Shown: in pieces, positions 8,049-16,732 of the stretch
How positions within the stretch are numbered: the first letter of the stretch is position 1
Layout: the number at the start of each line of letters is the position of its first letter
Notes under the pieces: generated by a model
Told to the model about the DNA's origin: nothing
Seen by the model: only the letters and a program-made list of their open reading frames with translations
Database searches by the model: none
DNA from: Limiplasma sp958448555
GTDB taxonomy: Bacteria; Bacillota; Clostridia; Christensenellales; Aristaeellaceae
Length of the DNA: 64,000 nucleotides
NCBI GenBank assembly: GCA_958448555.1
Contig: CAUDEL010000006.1
Location: 22,202-86,201 of the forward strand
Reading direction: 5' to 3'
Program-made: the position numbers and the translations under genes

Positions 8049-10721
8049 CTATCTCCCTGCCTCTGGGGAAACCAGGGGGAGCGTAAACTGGAATATCGTT
8101 CCGTTCGGCTCATGATTCAACGCTTCAATTTTTCCCCCGTGCATGGCGACTATGGATTGGCACAGATTCAGTCCAAGCCCCAGACCTCTTTGACAATCCG
8201 CTTTCTCCTGCCCGGCGGTGTAGAACAAATCAAACAAGTGCCTTTTGGCATCATCCGAAATGCCGGGTCCGTCATCCGTGACCCTTATTTCCACGGTATT
8301 CCCTTTTTTTACGCCACGCAGCTCAATATGCGATCCTTTTGGCGTGTACTGTATGGCGTTGTTCATGATGTTGATGATAACCCGCTCAATCAGCCTTGCG
8401 TTCATGGTAGCCATGAGCGCGGCATCGTCCAAATGGACGGACACGCAATGCTCCGCGGCTCGTCGGTCCAGCTGTGCGACAGATCGCTGGAAAAGATCTT
8501 CGATCCGTTCAGGGCTCATTTTGAAAGAGTCCCTGTCTGTTTCCAGACGGGTGGCTACCTGCAGGTTTTCCGTCATGTTCATCAGCCAGTTTGTATCGTC
8601 ACAAATGGCTGTGTACAGCTTTTTTCTGCTTGTCGGATCCGGCAAAAGCGCTTCTCGCATAAGCATATCGACGCTGTCGCTGATGTTTGTAAGCGGCGTG
8701 CGCAAATCATGGGAAACTGCGCGAAGCAGGTCGGCTTGCAACCGCTCCTTTTGCGCTTGAAGCGCGGCTTTGTTTCGCTCCTCCTGCAGCCGGATGCGTT
8801 CCTGGCTGAGGCCGCACTCGCTTAGCAGGGCAATCATCAGATTTTTTTCAAAGGCGTCCGGGACGGTATACCCCACAATGGGAATTCCTACGATTCCCAT
8901 CACTCCTTGCGTCCCTCTGACGGAGAGAAAAAGCCATTTTGCATTTGGCAGTGTATTTGTGGTTGCACCGGCGTGCTTGTTGTTTTTTTCCACCCACTTG
9001 GCCACTCCGAGTTCTTCGGAACCCAATTCGGATAGAATATGCTGTTCATCGGACGGCTCCACTCGAAATGCCAACTCCGTTTCACTCAGGGCATAGAGCA
9101 CGGGACGGTCAAAAAGCCGGTTTAACTGTTCCGCGGTCAAACGAAGGCAGTCCCATTCGGTTCGCTCTTTTTGCAGCTTTTGACTGCTCCCCAAAAGCAG
9201 TTCCGTATAATAGCTCTTTTGTGCCGCCAAACGGGCCTGCGCTTTTACGCGGCTGGCCAGAGAGCTCGCGATAAAGCTGGAGAAAAGCATAATCAGAAAG
9301 GTTACGGGGTAACTGGGGTCGTTGACTTGAAAGGTAAAGCGAGGCTCTGTAAAAAGAAAATTGAAAGCGGCGACGCTGAGGAACGAAGCAACAGCGCCAT
9401 AGAAGTGACCGTTTGTGCAAACAGCAGTAATCAGAACACCCAGAATGTAAACCGTAATCATGTTTGATTCGCTGAATCCGACAGCATAAAAGCCAAATCC
9501 AGCGATGGAGGAAAGCAGCAAAGAGGCCAGCATGACGCATGTATCTTTCCATGTGAAACGCGCCTTGGGAACACGAGGTTTTCCAAGGGGCTTTTTATAT
9601 AGCGGTTGCTGATCTGGAATAATGTACACATCCAGGTCTGTTTGCTCAATCAGGCGGTCAGCCAGACTCTTTTTTCCCATAATGGGGTTTTGCCTGTGGT
9701 TGATTCGCCCCATAACGATTTTTGTTACGCCGCTGACACGAGCATATTCCGCAATCTGCATGGCGGGGTCCGTTCCATAGACCGTAGAAATCTGCGCGCC
9801 CAGCTGCTGTGCAAGATGCAGGTTGCTACGCAGGCGCTTGAGGTTTTCGCCGGATAATTCCTTTGTTTCCGGCGTCTGCACAAACAACGCGGTGAAACCG
9901 CTGTGAAAGGCTTCCGCCATTCGTGCAGCGGTTCGGATCACTTTCGCATTGGAAGGCGCAGACGAAAGGCAAATCAAAATATGCTCCCCGGCTTTCGCGC
10001 TCTTTTCCTTACCCTCCTGCAGCGCCGTGCGGTTGAGCTGATCCGCTGTGCGCCGCATGGCGATCTCACGCAGGGCGGCCAGATTCTCCGTGGTAAAAAA
10101 ATGCTGGAGGGCCTGTTTTGCCTGACGCTCACGGTACACTTTTCCAGCCTGAAGGCGTTTCACCAGCTCGGCCGGCTCAATGTCCACCAGCTCAACCTGA
10201 TTGGCCCGGTCAAAAACATGATCCGGGATTCGCTCATTGACCGCAATACCTGTGATGGAGGACACCAGATCGTTGAGCGACTCCAGATGCTGCACATTTA
10301 CCGTGGTATAGACGTTGATCCCGGCCTGGAGCAGCTCTTCCACATCCTGATAGCGCTTTGTGTGCCGGCAGCCCCAGGCGTTGCTGTGGGCCAATTCGTC
10401 TACCAGGATAAGTTGAGGTTTCCTCTCCAGCGCCCGGTCCAGATCAAACTCTTTCAGCTGGATTCCGCGATAGTTTATCTCCTTGCAGGGCAAAACCTCC
10501 AGACCATCCAGAAGCGCCAATGTCTCTGGCCTGGCATGCGGCTCCACATAGCCCACCACCACATCCATGCCCTCTTTTTGCGCCTGATGGGCCGCCTCCA
10601 GCATGGCATAGGTCTTGCCTACGCCCGCTGCATAGCCGAAAAAGATTTTGAGCTTTCCGAAAAGAAGCGGGCTTTCCGCGCCCATCCTGAAATCTGATCG
10701 TGCTTGACGCATCTTTTCCAT
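8049..10721 (-). CDS. kdpD: Osmosensitive K+ sensor histidine kinase KdpD
   Basis: KdpD senses potassium limitation and phosphorylates KdpE to switch on kdpFABC. The protein has the N-terminal KdpD domain with the Walker-type GYAAGVGKT and the DELAHSN segment, a universal-stress-like domain, four clustered membrane helices (about residues 400-500), a GAF-like region, the HisKA motif AVSHDLRTPLT and an ATPase domain with NAIQYTP, DDGPGI and GLGLGLNLC. The frame extends to 10757, but the ATG at 10721 has AGGAG nine bases upstream and is preferred, giving 890 residues. No kdpE response regulator lies nearby, which is unusual. The gene is transcribed ahead of the pump genes. Confidence 0.93.
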   Translation of the reverse strand: MEKMRQARSDFRMGAESPLLFGKLKIFFGYAAGVGKTYAMLEAAHQAQKEGMDVVVGYVEPHARPETLALLDGLEVLPCKEINYRGIQLKEFDLDRALERKPQLILVDELAHSNAWGCRHTKRYQDVEELLQAGINVYTTVNVQHLESLNDLVSSITGIAVNERIPDHVFDRANQVELVDIEPAELVKRLQAGKVYRERQAKQALQHFFTTENLAALREIAMRRTADQLNRTALQEGKEKSAKAGEHILICLSSAPSNAKVIRTAARMAEAFHSGFTALFVQTPETKELSGENLKRLRSNLHLAQQLGAQISTVYGTDPAMQIAEYARVSGVTKIVMGRINHRQNPIMGKKSLADRLIEQTDLDVYIIPDQQPLYKKPLGKPRVPKARFTWKDTCVMLASLLLSSIAGFGFYAVGFSESNMITVYILGVLITAVCTNGHFYGAVASFLSVAAFNFLFTEPRFTFQVNDPSYPVTFLIMLFSSFIASSLASRVKAQARLAAQKSYYTELLLGSSQKLQKERTEWDCLRLTAEQLNRLFDRPVLYALSETELAFRVEPSDEQHILSELGSEELGVAKWVEKNNKHAGATTNTLPNAKWLFLSVRGTQGVMGIVGIPIVGYTVPDAFEKNLMIALLSECGLSQERIRLQEERNKAALQAQKERLQADLLRAVSHDLRTPLTNISDSVDMLMREALLPDPTSRKKLYTAICDDTNWLMNMTENLQVATRLETDRDSFKMSPERIEDLFQRSVAQLDRRAAEHCVSVHLDDAALMATMNARLIERVIINIMNNAIQYTPKGSHIELRGVKKGNTVEIRVTDDGPGISDDAKRHLFDLFYTAGQEKADCQRGLGLGLNLCQSIVAMHGGKIEALNHEPNGTIFQFTLPLVSPEAGR

Positions 10722-10844
10722 CTCTATCGTCTCCTGCCATGCCGGTCTGTGGTGCACATGGATGTTAATATCGTATCATATGGAATACTATAAATTAATA
10801 AAAGATTTTCCAGGTGCATTAAAATCAGATAAAGATATGCGCAA

Positions 10845-10887
10845 TTAATACAAGCCGGATATCTGTTGTCAAGCATCATCCGGCTTG
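10845..10887 (-). promoter_or_regulatory. Probable kdpD promoter inside a 10-bp inverted repeat
   Basis: On the minus strand TTGACA (10867-10872) and TATTAA (10845-10850) are 16 bases apart. A perfect inverted repeat, CAAGCCGGAT at 10851-10860 and ATCCGGCTTG at 10878-10887, brackets the -35 box. A regulator binding this dyad would cover the promoter. The 120-base leader to kdpD is AT-rich. Confidence 0.5.
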
Positions 10888-11215
10888 AAAGAAAGATGAG
10901 AAAAGAGTTTGGTTTAAACTGTCAGGAAAGCATCGCAGGAAGAGGAGATTTCGACAAAACCCAGGCGTTCCTTGCGCCATCCGGGATTGGGGAACGACAA
11001 CCGTCACGGCGATGGCCCTGCCCGGACAGCCGCCAGGACCCGCTGTATCCGGCTGGCGTCCGCTGTGCATGGAAGGCTTGAAACGAGGCGCCATCGGGCC
11101 TGCGGACGTGGTTCCCGTCGTTTGGCACAGACGCTTCAAAAACAAAACCATTCGGAATTCGTTTTGAATTCATAGATTGACCTTTTGAAACAGGAATACG
11201 AGCGCAATCGCCGCT
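10888..11215. other. Gene-free stretch
   Basis: Only short, overlapping frames on both strands are present, none with a family match or a good ribosome binding site. It may contain decayed coding sequence, but I recognise nothing in it. Confidence 0.3.
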
Positions 11216-12022
11216 TTATACCTGCAGATGTATCATTTTGACCATCCCAAGCCGGTCAGAGACGGCCATGCTGACCTTTGAAGAAAGCAGCAGGCCCTTT
11301 CTTGGAATACCGCTGTAAAAGGGCTCATCAGCCAAGATCCTCGTGTTAGCTCCAGTCTTTCTGGCCAGCTTTTCAGCCGATTCCACATAGAAAAACATCC
11401 GCGCATCGGCATGCCCCACCTGCTTCATGTACTTATTGCGCATCATGGCCATACCGCTTTTGCTCACGGCGTCAAAGACAACTTCTATCTCTCCAAATTG
11501 CCGGATCATTCGCAACAGCCCAAGGACGTTAACCTCCTCAAAATAGTGGAACAATCCGCCGGCGGTGACCAGAATGGGCGCGTCGGGCCTATCGGTGCGG
11601 ATGCGCCTGATCCAGTCCTCGGCAAAGGCATCTCCGGCGAAATAGGTCTCCCGTTCCGGCTCCGAAAGCAGCTCGCGTCGGTATGCTATCACATGGGGCA
11701 AATCTACGTCGTACCAGTATGCCCTGGCGTTGTCGCAGCGGAAATAGGTCGTTTCCAGACCACAACCAAGCTGGACGATCACACCATCCGGCCTACGCTG
11801 TAGAAACGAGCGGATATAGCGGTCCATCTTGGCAGATCGGACGGCGGATGCAAGCAGGGTGTATTGACTTTGAGCGCCCTGCGCCAGCAGACCAGGTGGC
11901 AGCTTCTTTTTCAACTCCAGCGCCTTTTGATCGTACAAGATCTGCGGGCAATGCTCGCTGGCATAGATCCTGCCCAGCATGGGGACAAATAGCGTATCTT
12001 CTATAATACCCAGTTTTGGCAT
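11216..12022 (-). CDS. Class I SAM-dependent methyltransferase, LCM/PPM family
   Basis: The product resembles the leucine-carboxyl-methyltransferase-like family, which transfers methyl groups from S-adenosylmethionine to small-molecule or protein carboxylates and hydroxyls. The glycine-rich motif IVQLGCGLETT (near residue 85) and the later acidic YDVDLPHVI and ILVTAGGLFHYF segments match this fold. Of two adjacent in-frame ATGs, the second (12022, MPKLG) is placed seven bases after GGGAGG and is preferred. Its substrate is unknown. It lies downstream of the ABC transporter locus on the same strand and could belong to that system, but a 357-bp gap separates them. Confidence 0.8.
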   Translation of the reverse strand: MPKLGIIEDTLFVPMLGRIYASEHCPQILYDQKALELKKKLPPGLLAQGAQSQYTLLASAVRSAKMDRYIRSFLQRRPDGVIVQLGCGLETTYFRCDNARAYWYDVDLPHVIAYRRELLSEPERETYFAGDAFAEDWIRRIRTDRPDAPILVTAGGLFHYFEEVNVLGLLRMIRQFGEIEVVFDAVSKSGMAMMRNKYMKQVGHADARMFFYVESAEKLARKTGANTRILADEPFYSGIPRKGLLLSSKVSMAVSDRLGMVKMIHLQV

Positions 12023-12379
12023 GACCATCCCTCCCGTTTTGTCAGATCACTTCCGAGATTACGCCCTCGCTGGCAGGGGAAGTCAGGCTTGTTCATGGAC
12101 GGCTGCGGCATAATCGGTTCCACCATGCTCCGGCCCATGCGGAGGATGGCAGGCGGCCTGAGCAGACAGAAAAAGTTGAAATTGCAATGCGCTGCCCAAA
12201 AACAGTTCCCCCCGGCGCCATATCAGTGCCGCCAACTAAGGCTCGTCATGTATGTTTCTCTTCCAACCCGACGTCACGACAACCTCCTTTTCCTCTTAAG
12301 CGTCTCTTGTGCGATTCGGAGGTACCGGACATGGAAACCCTTCGCTACGGATAGCAAAGTGACCGGCATGGAAGGATGC
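12023..12379. other. Gene-free stretch between methyltransferase and ABC genes
   Basis: About 350 bases without a convincing gene. Short minus-strand frames exist, one preceded by AAAAGGAGG near 12285, but they stop within a few codons. No promoter or terminator could be assigned. It could be the remnant of a lost gene in the ABC operon. Confidence 0.3.
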
Positions 12380-14131
12380 TCATTGGACTGCTTTCAGCTT
12401 CCAATGAGCGCTCTCGTTTTGCAACTGCACCATCCGGCGATAGAGCCCACCTTCGGCCATCAGCTGTGCGGGAGAGCCCTGTTGGGCCACGCGGCCGTTC
12501 TCAAGCACCACGATGCGATCCGCGCCCGCCACCGTGCGCATCCGATGGGCGATGACCAAAACCGTTTTGCCTGCCAGCAGGCGGGAGAGCGCGCCCTGGA
12601 CTTTCGTCTCATTTTCCACATCCAGGCTGGCGGTCGCCTCGTCCAGCAGCACGATGGGCGCGTCTTTGAGAAGCGCCCGGGCAATGGAGATGCGCTGTCG
12701 CTCGCCGCCCGAGAGCTTGACTCCGTTTTCACCGATGGGCGTGTCATATCCATTGGGCAGCTTGCGGACAAATTCGTCGCAGTTGGCGGCTTTGGCCGCG
12801 GCAAGCACGTTTTCGTCGGATGCGCCGCGCTTTCCCAGACGAATGTTCTCCATCACGGTATCGTCAAACAGCACCACGTCCTGAAAGACCATGGAGTAGT
12901 CGCGCAGCAATGCCTCCGGATCTACAGTCGCGATATCCACGCCGCCTACCCAAATCGTACCGCCAGTGACGTCCCATAGCCTTGCCGCCAGCCGTGCGCA
13001 GGTGCTCTTTCCCGAACCGGAAGGCCCCACCAGCGCGGTCACTTCGCCTTCTTTGGCCGTGAAGCTCACATCGTGCAGGACTTCTTTTTCGTCATAGGCA
13101 AAGCTGACGTGATCGAAGACGATATCATGTCCCCGTGGTGTGAATGTTTCCCTCCCTTCCGCGATGGGCATATTGTGGATTTCCATCATCCGATCAGCCG
13201 ACACCTGCGATACAAACACTTCCGCGATAAGCGCCAGGCTTTGGTCAAATGGGGCGTAAACCCGCGTAATGACCATCAGGAACAAAAACAGCAGCATAAA
13301 GTCGATACGGCCGGACAGGATGAGGCCGGTTCCCGCGAGGATCGTCGTCGCCACGCCCAGGCGCATGATGACGCTGGCGGCGTTCACAAAGATCCCCATG
13401 CCCAGCTCGCCTCGGATCATGGCGCTTTCGTGCTCGTCGATTTTGTGGTTGAGCCCCTTGAGATACCGTTCTTCCTGATTGGTGGCTCGAATCTCACGGA
13501 CGTTTTCCAGCGCCTCCTGGATGCCGTCGGATACGCGCACGGCGGCCTGTTTTACCCGCTCTGCGCTGCGCCCAGCCAGCCTGCGGGTGCCGAACAACAG
13601 GCCGAAGGCCACCGGCACGCCCCAGAGGCTGGCGAGCATCAACCGCCAGTCGTAGGCCAGCAGGCAAAGCGCAATAACCGCCGTGGAGATATATGAACCG
13701 TACAGGTAGCCAAGCACATGCGACCAGACGTGCTCCATGCGGTTCACATCCCCCATGAGCGTCTCCGTCAGGTCGGCAAGGTCACGCTTTCCGAAGTACC
13801 CCAGCGGCAGCTTGCGCAGCCGCTCTGCCAGGCTCAGACGAGTGGCTTTGACCTCGTTGTATACCAGGCCGTAGGTGGCTTTATACTGTTGCAGGTGCGT
13901 TGCGATGGACATAGCGATAAAGGCAATCACCAACGCGACGAAGAGTACAGGATTCGGCAGCGGGCGAGCGGCTGTGAGCGTGCCCATAAAGCCGGACATC
14001 ATCAGATACAGGATGCTCATGCCGCCCATGACGGTCAGATTGACGATGACGGTCCAGAAGGTTCCTTTCCTGGCGTTGCGCACGCCCTGATCGGTCAGGG
14101 CATATTTGCGCTGAAACTTTTGTCCAAACAT
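12380..14131 (-). CDS. ABC transporter, fused permease/ATPase half (YbtP/Q-like pair, second gene)
   Basis: An exporter-type ABC half-transporter of 583 residues: an N-terminal six-helix membrane domain (about 25-310) and a C-terminal ATPase with Walker A GPSGSGKST, Q-loop VFQDVVLFDD, signature LSGGERQR and Walker B IVLLDEATASLD. The start directly follows the stop of the preceding ABC gene (TAA then ATG), with GAGGAGG just upstream, so the two form a heterodimer pair. Similar pairs in the family include YbtP/YbtQ and IrtA/IrtB, which import iron-siderophores despite exporter architecture; no siderophore-interacting domain is present here. Substrate assignment is inference from the locus. Confidence 0.88.
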   Translation of the reverse strand: MFGQKFQRKYALTDQGVRNARKGTFWTVIVNLTVMGGMSILYLMMSGFMGTLTAARPLPNPVLFVALVIAFIAMSIATHLQQYKATYGLVYNEVKATRLSLAERLRKLPLGYFGKRDLADLTETLMGDVNRMEHVWSHVLGYLYGSYISTAVIALCLLAYDWRLMLASLWGVPVAFGLLFGTRRLAGRSAERVKQAAVRVSDGIQEALENVREIRATNQEERYLKGLNHKIDEHESAMIRGELGMGIFVNAASVIMRLGVATTILAGTGLILSGRIDFMLLFLFLMVITRVYAPFDQSLALIAEVFVSQVSADRMMEIHNMPIAEGRETFTPRGHDIVFDHVSFAYDEKEVLHDVSFTAKEGEVTALVGPSGSGKSTCARLAARLWDVTGGTIWVGGVDIATVDPEALLRDYSMVFQDVVLFDDTVMENIRLGKRGASDENVLAAAKAANCDEFVRKLPNGYDTPIGENGVKLSGGERQRISIARALLKDAPIVLLDEATASLDVENETKVQGALSRLLAGKTVLVIAHRMRTVAGADRIVVLENGRVAQQGSPAQLMAEGGLYRRMVQLQNESAHWKLKAVQ

Positions 14132-15934
14132 TTATTTTGCCTCCTCTTTGCTGGCAATCCTCCATTGCACCGCCTGATTGTAGTCCGTCCACATGCGGGC
14201 GTACGCGCCCTTTGCGGCGAGAAGCTGCGCATGGGAGCCCTGTTCGACAATACGCCCGGCGTCCAGCACGATGATTTTGTCCGCGCCGACGACGGTCGAC
14301 AGCCGATGCGCGATCATAATGACTGTGCGGCTTCGGGTCAGTTCGGCAAGGGCTTTGTGAATCAATACTTCATTTTCGGGATCGGCAAAGGCGGTGGCCT
14401 CATCCAGCACAATGATTGGCGCGTCTTTGAGAATTGCTCGTGCCAGCGCAATGCGCTGCGCCTCGCCGCCGGAAAGGTACGTTCCTTCCGCGCCGATTCG
14501 GGTGTCCAGCCCCGCCGGGAGCTTTTCGAGAATATCCCCGCACTGTGCGGCCACCAGCGCCGCATGCACCTGTTCTTTTGTGGCGCCCGGACGGGCGATA
14601 CGTACGTTTTCCAGGACGGAGGCCTTCAGAAGACGGCTGTTTTGGAAAACAAACGCAACTTGTTCCATGAGCACATGAGGGTCCATCTGGCGCACGTCTA
14701 CGCCGCCGACTTCCACCGCGCCGGAATCGACGTCCCAGAATCGCGGGATCAGGCTGGCGGCCGTGGTCTTGCCTCCGCCCGAGGGGCCGACAAGCGCGAC
14801 CACCTGTCCCGGTTCCGCGCAGAAGGACACGTGGGAAAGCGCAGGCGTCTGCGTTCCGTCATAGGTGAAGCTGACATCCTTGAACGCCACCTTGCTGCTC
14901 CCGGGCGCTTGAGGACGCCGGGGCGCTTCGAGCACAGGCGCGCGCATCACCTGATCGATACGGCCCAGCGCGGTACCGGCCAGCATCATCCCGGAGGCGG
15001 CAAACATGATCTTGGCCAACGCCGTGGAGATGATCGCCGAGAAAACCGCATAAAAGGCGAAGTTGGTAACAAAACCGGCAAAATTTCCGCCGGACAGGAC
15101 CCCGGGCGCCAGGAAGAGCGCCACCGGCACGAGAAAGACAAAGGCGCCTTCGGTAAATGTGAGGTTGACGGATTGCGGTACCCGGCATACGCCGGACTGG
15201 TAGTATTCCGCCTTCGCGCTGTATTCCTCGATGGCCTGCTTGAACGCCTTGAACGAATCGACCGTCTGCTGGAACACTTTAACCACGGGGATGCCGCGAA
15301 CATATTCGGTGCCCGCCTTGCTCATGCGGTCCTGCGCCGCCTGGTATTCAGCCATGATTCCGGCGTTCTTGCCGCCCATCATGGAGAACATCGCCGCGAT
15401 GGAAATCACGGCCGCCATGAGGCAGGCGGCCCCCATCCGCCAGTCAAAGACGAACATGAGAACAACCATGCTGACAAACAGCGTAATGGTACCGACGATA
15501 TCCGCCAGATTGTGCGCCAGCAGCGTCTCCGTCTCTGCGGCCGCCGCGTCCAGGCGGCTGCGGATCAGGCCGGATGCATTGGAATCGAAAAAGCCCAGCG
15601 GCGCTTTCAGCACACGCGAAACGCCCTGCTTGCGGATGTTGGACGCCGTGCGGAACGCCGCCAGATGGGTGCACATCAGCCCCGCAAAGTACAGCACGAT
15701 ACCGCCCACCGCAAATCCAAAGGCGATCCAGCCGTAGCGCGCAATGCTCTGCGCCTGCGCCCAGTCCGGCGATACGGCAATGAGATCGCGTGCCACAAGC
15801 CATATGCAGATGTAGGGCGCCATGCTCATGAGCATGGATGCCGCAGATAGCGTCAGGCCAAGGAACGTAAGCTTCTTGTGCCTGCCCGCATAGTCCAGCA
15901 GGACAGAAAGGGCGTTTGGTTTTTTCTGTTTCAT
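14132..15934 (-). CDS. ABC transporter, fused permease/ATPase half (YbtP/Q-like pair, first gene)
   Basis: A 600-residue exporter-type half-transporter, partner of the next gene. The membrane domain covers about residues 20-310. The ATPase domain shows Walker A GPSGGGKTT, signature LSGGEAQR and Walker B IIVLDEATAFADPE, where the usual S-L-D after the Walker B is changed, so the two ATP sites of the heterodimer may be unequal. AAAGGAGG lies nine bases before the ATG. A copy of the GTTAG-N6-CTAAC dyad (15954-15969) sits 20 bases upstream, inside the end of the ybaN-like gene, suggesting an internal control point. Confidence 0.88.
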   Translation of the reverse strand: MKQKKPNALSVLLDYAGRHKKLTFLGLTLSAASMLMSMAPYICIWLVARDLIAVSPDWAQAQSIARYGWIAFGFAVGGIVLYFAGLMCTHLAAFRTASNIRKQGVSRVLKAPLGFFDSNASGLIRSRLDAAAAETETLLAHNLADIVGTITLFVSMVVLMFVFDWRMGAACLMAAVISIAAMFSMMGGKNAGIMAEYQAAQDRMSKAGTEYVRGIPVVKVFQQTVDSFKAFKQAIEEYSAKAEYYQSGVCRVPQSVNLTFTEGAFVFLVPVALFLAPGVLSGGNFAGFVTNFAFYAVFSAIISTALAKIMFAASGMMLAGTALGRIDQVMRAPVLEAPRRPQAPGSSKVAFKDVSFTYDGTQTPALSHVSFCAEPGQVVALVGPSGGGKTTAASLIPRFWDVDSGAVEVGGVDVRQMDPHVLMEQVAFVFQNSRLLKASVLENVRIARPGATKEQVHAALVAAQCGDILEKLPAGLDTRIGAEGTYLSGGEAQRIALARAILKDAPIIVLDEATAFADPENEVLIHKALAELTRSRTVIMIAHRLSTVVGADKIIVLDAGRIVEQGSHAQLLAAKGAYARMWTDYNQAVQWRIASKEEAK

Positions 15935-15935
15935 C

Positions 15936-16397
15936 TTAGTTCCTCCTTTTGCGGTTAGAATAAGCTAACTTATGGGTGAAAAACAGGGGAGATTTTTCGA
16001 TTTTGCTTTCCTTGTATGCTACCGGCTTTGTCCTTACCCCAAATACAAAATACAGAATGTGAAACGCCCAGACAAAAACAAGGACAATACAGGGGATATA
16101 GAGCGATTTGAGCATCATCAGGGTGAAACCGAAGGCCATGAGCAGCGTAACCGTGAGCATCACGCGCTTTTTGGCCGGCCAGGTCATGCCTTGCCCGGAG
16201 ACATAGTCGGCCAGATTTTCCCGGTAGAGCTTCGTGCGGGTGAACCAGTCATGCAGCCGCCGGGAGCTCTTTGCAAAGCAGAAAGCCGCCAGCATCAGAA
16301 ACGGAAACGCCGGGAGCATGGGCACCACGGCGCCGACGGCTCCCAGACCGACGCCCAGGCATCCCACAACCACGTAGATCGCTTTTTTCAACTTCAT
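15936..16397 (-). CDS. YbaN-family (DUF454) inner membrane protein
   Basis: A 153-residue protein with a hydrophobic N-terminus (GCLGVGLGAVGAVVPMLPAFPFLMLAAFCFAKSS split over residues 12-45), the family core PxLPxxPFxLLAAxCFxRSS, and two further helices near 85-120. DUF454 proteins are small membrane proteins of unknown biochemical role. The gene overlaps the preceding YgbA-like gene by ATGA and nearly abuts the following ABC gene, so it is part of the same operon. Its last codons carry one of the shared dyads. Confidence 0.85.
   Translation of the reverse strand: MKLKKAIYVVVGCLGVGLGAVGAVVPMLPAFPFLMLAAFCFAKSSRRLHDWFTRTKLYRENLADYVSGQGMTWPAKKRVMLTVTLLMAFGFTLMMLKSLYIPCIVLVFVWAFHILYFVFGVRTKPVAYKESKIEKSPLFFTHKLAYSNRKRRN
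15954..15969. promoter_or_regulatory. Dyad copy A, GTTAG-AATAAG-CTAAC
   Basis: The sequence GTTAGAATAAGCTAAC is a perfect 5-bp dyad with a six-base spacer. It lies 20 bases before the ABC gene starting at 15934. It shares an extended match (GTTAG-N-ATAA-N-CTAACTTAT) with the copy before the AraC gene at 20473. It is proposed as an operator. Confidence 0.55.
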
Positions 16398-16732
16398 CTG
16401 ATCTTCTCCAAACGCCTTTGTTCTTTTCTGGTTTCAACGACATGCCGGATGGCGGCAACGGGATGATGCAGGATCATCCTTGGGCCGCAAAAGCGCATTA
16501 CTTCGCGGATCCTTGCGCGCATATCCGGTCTGTAGCAATGCACCCGGCAGTTGGAACAGAACGTCTTGGTTTCCATAAACGGGCACAAGTCAGAGCGCAT
16601 CCGCGCGTAGGCGTCCAGCGCCGCGCATTGCGCGCATGGGCCGCCGCGGGTATGGTGTTTTTTGCGGCAATACAGCGCAATCATCTGGGAAACCATCCGC
16701 TTTTCCCGTTCGCGCTTGGTCTGCGTATTCAT
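16394..16732 (-). CDS. YgbA-like protein (nitrous oxide-stimulated promoter family)
   Basis: A 112-residue, cysteine-rich soluble protein beginning MNTQTKREREKRMV. It carries conserved cysteines in GPCAQC, DLCPF and FCSNCRVHCY followed by FCGPRMILHHP, which define the family named for nitrous-oxide-stimulated promoters (E. coli YgbA is in it). The cysteines suggest metal or Fe-S binding; the biochemical role is unknown. The frame runs upstream to 16759, but the ATG at 16732 overlaps the previous gene's stop (TGATG) and has GGGAGG in place. It is operonic with four ABC genes, which fits a redox- or metal-linked function. Confidence 0.85.
   Translation of the reverse strand: MNTQTKREREKRMVSQMIALYCRKKHHTRGGPCAQCAALDAYARMRSDLCPFMETKTFCSNCRVHCYRPDMRARIREVMRFCGPRMILHHPVAAIRHVVETRKEQRRLEKIR

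Noticed and set aside
10866..11175. Small frames on both strands after the kdpD promoter
   Set aside because: Overlapping, unrecognised and without proper starts; left as gene-free.
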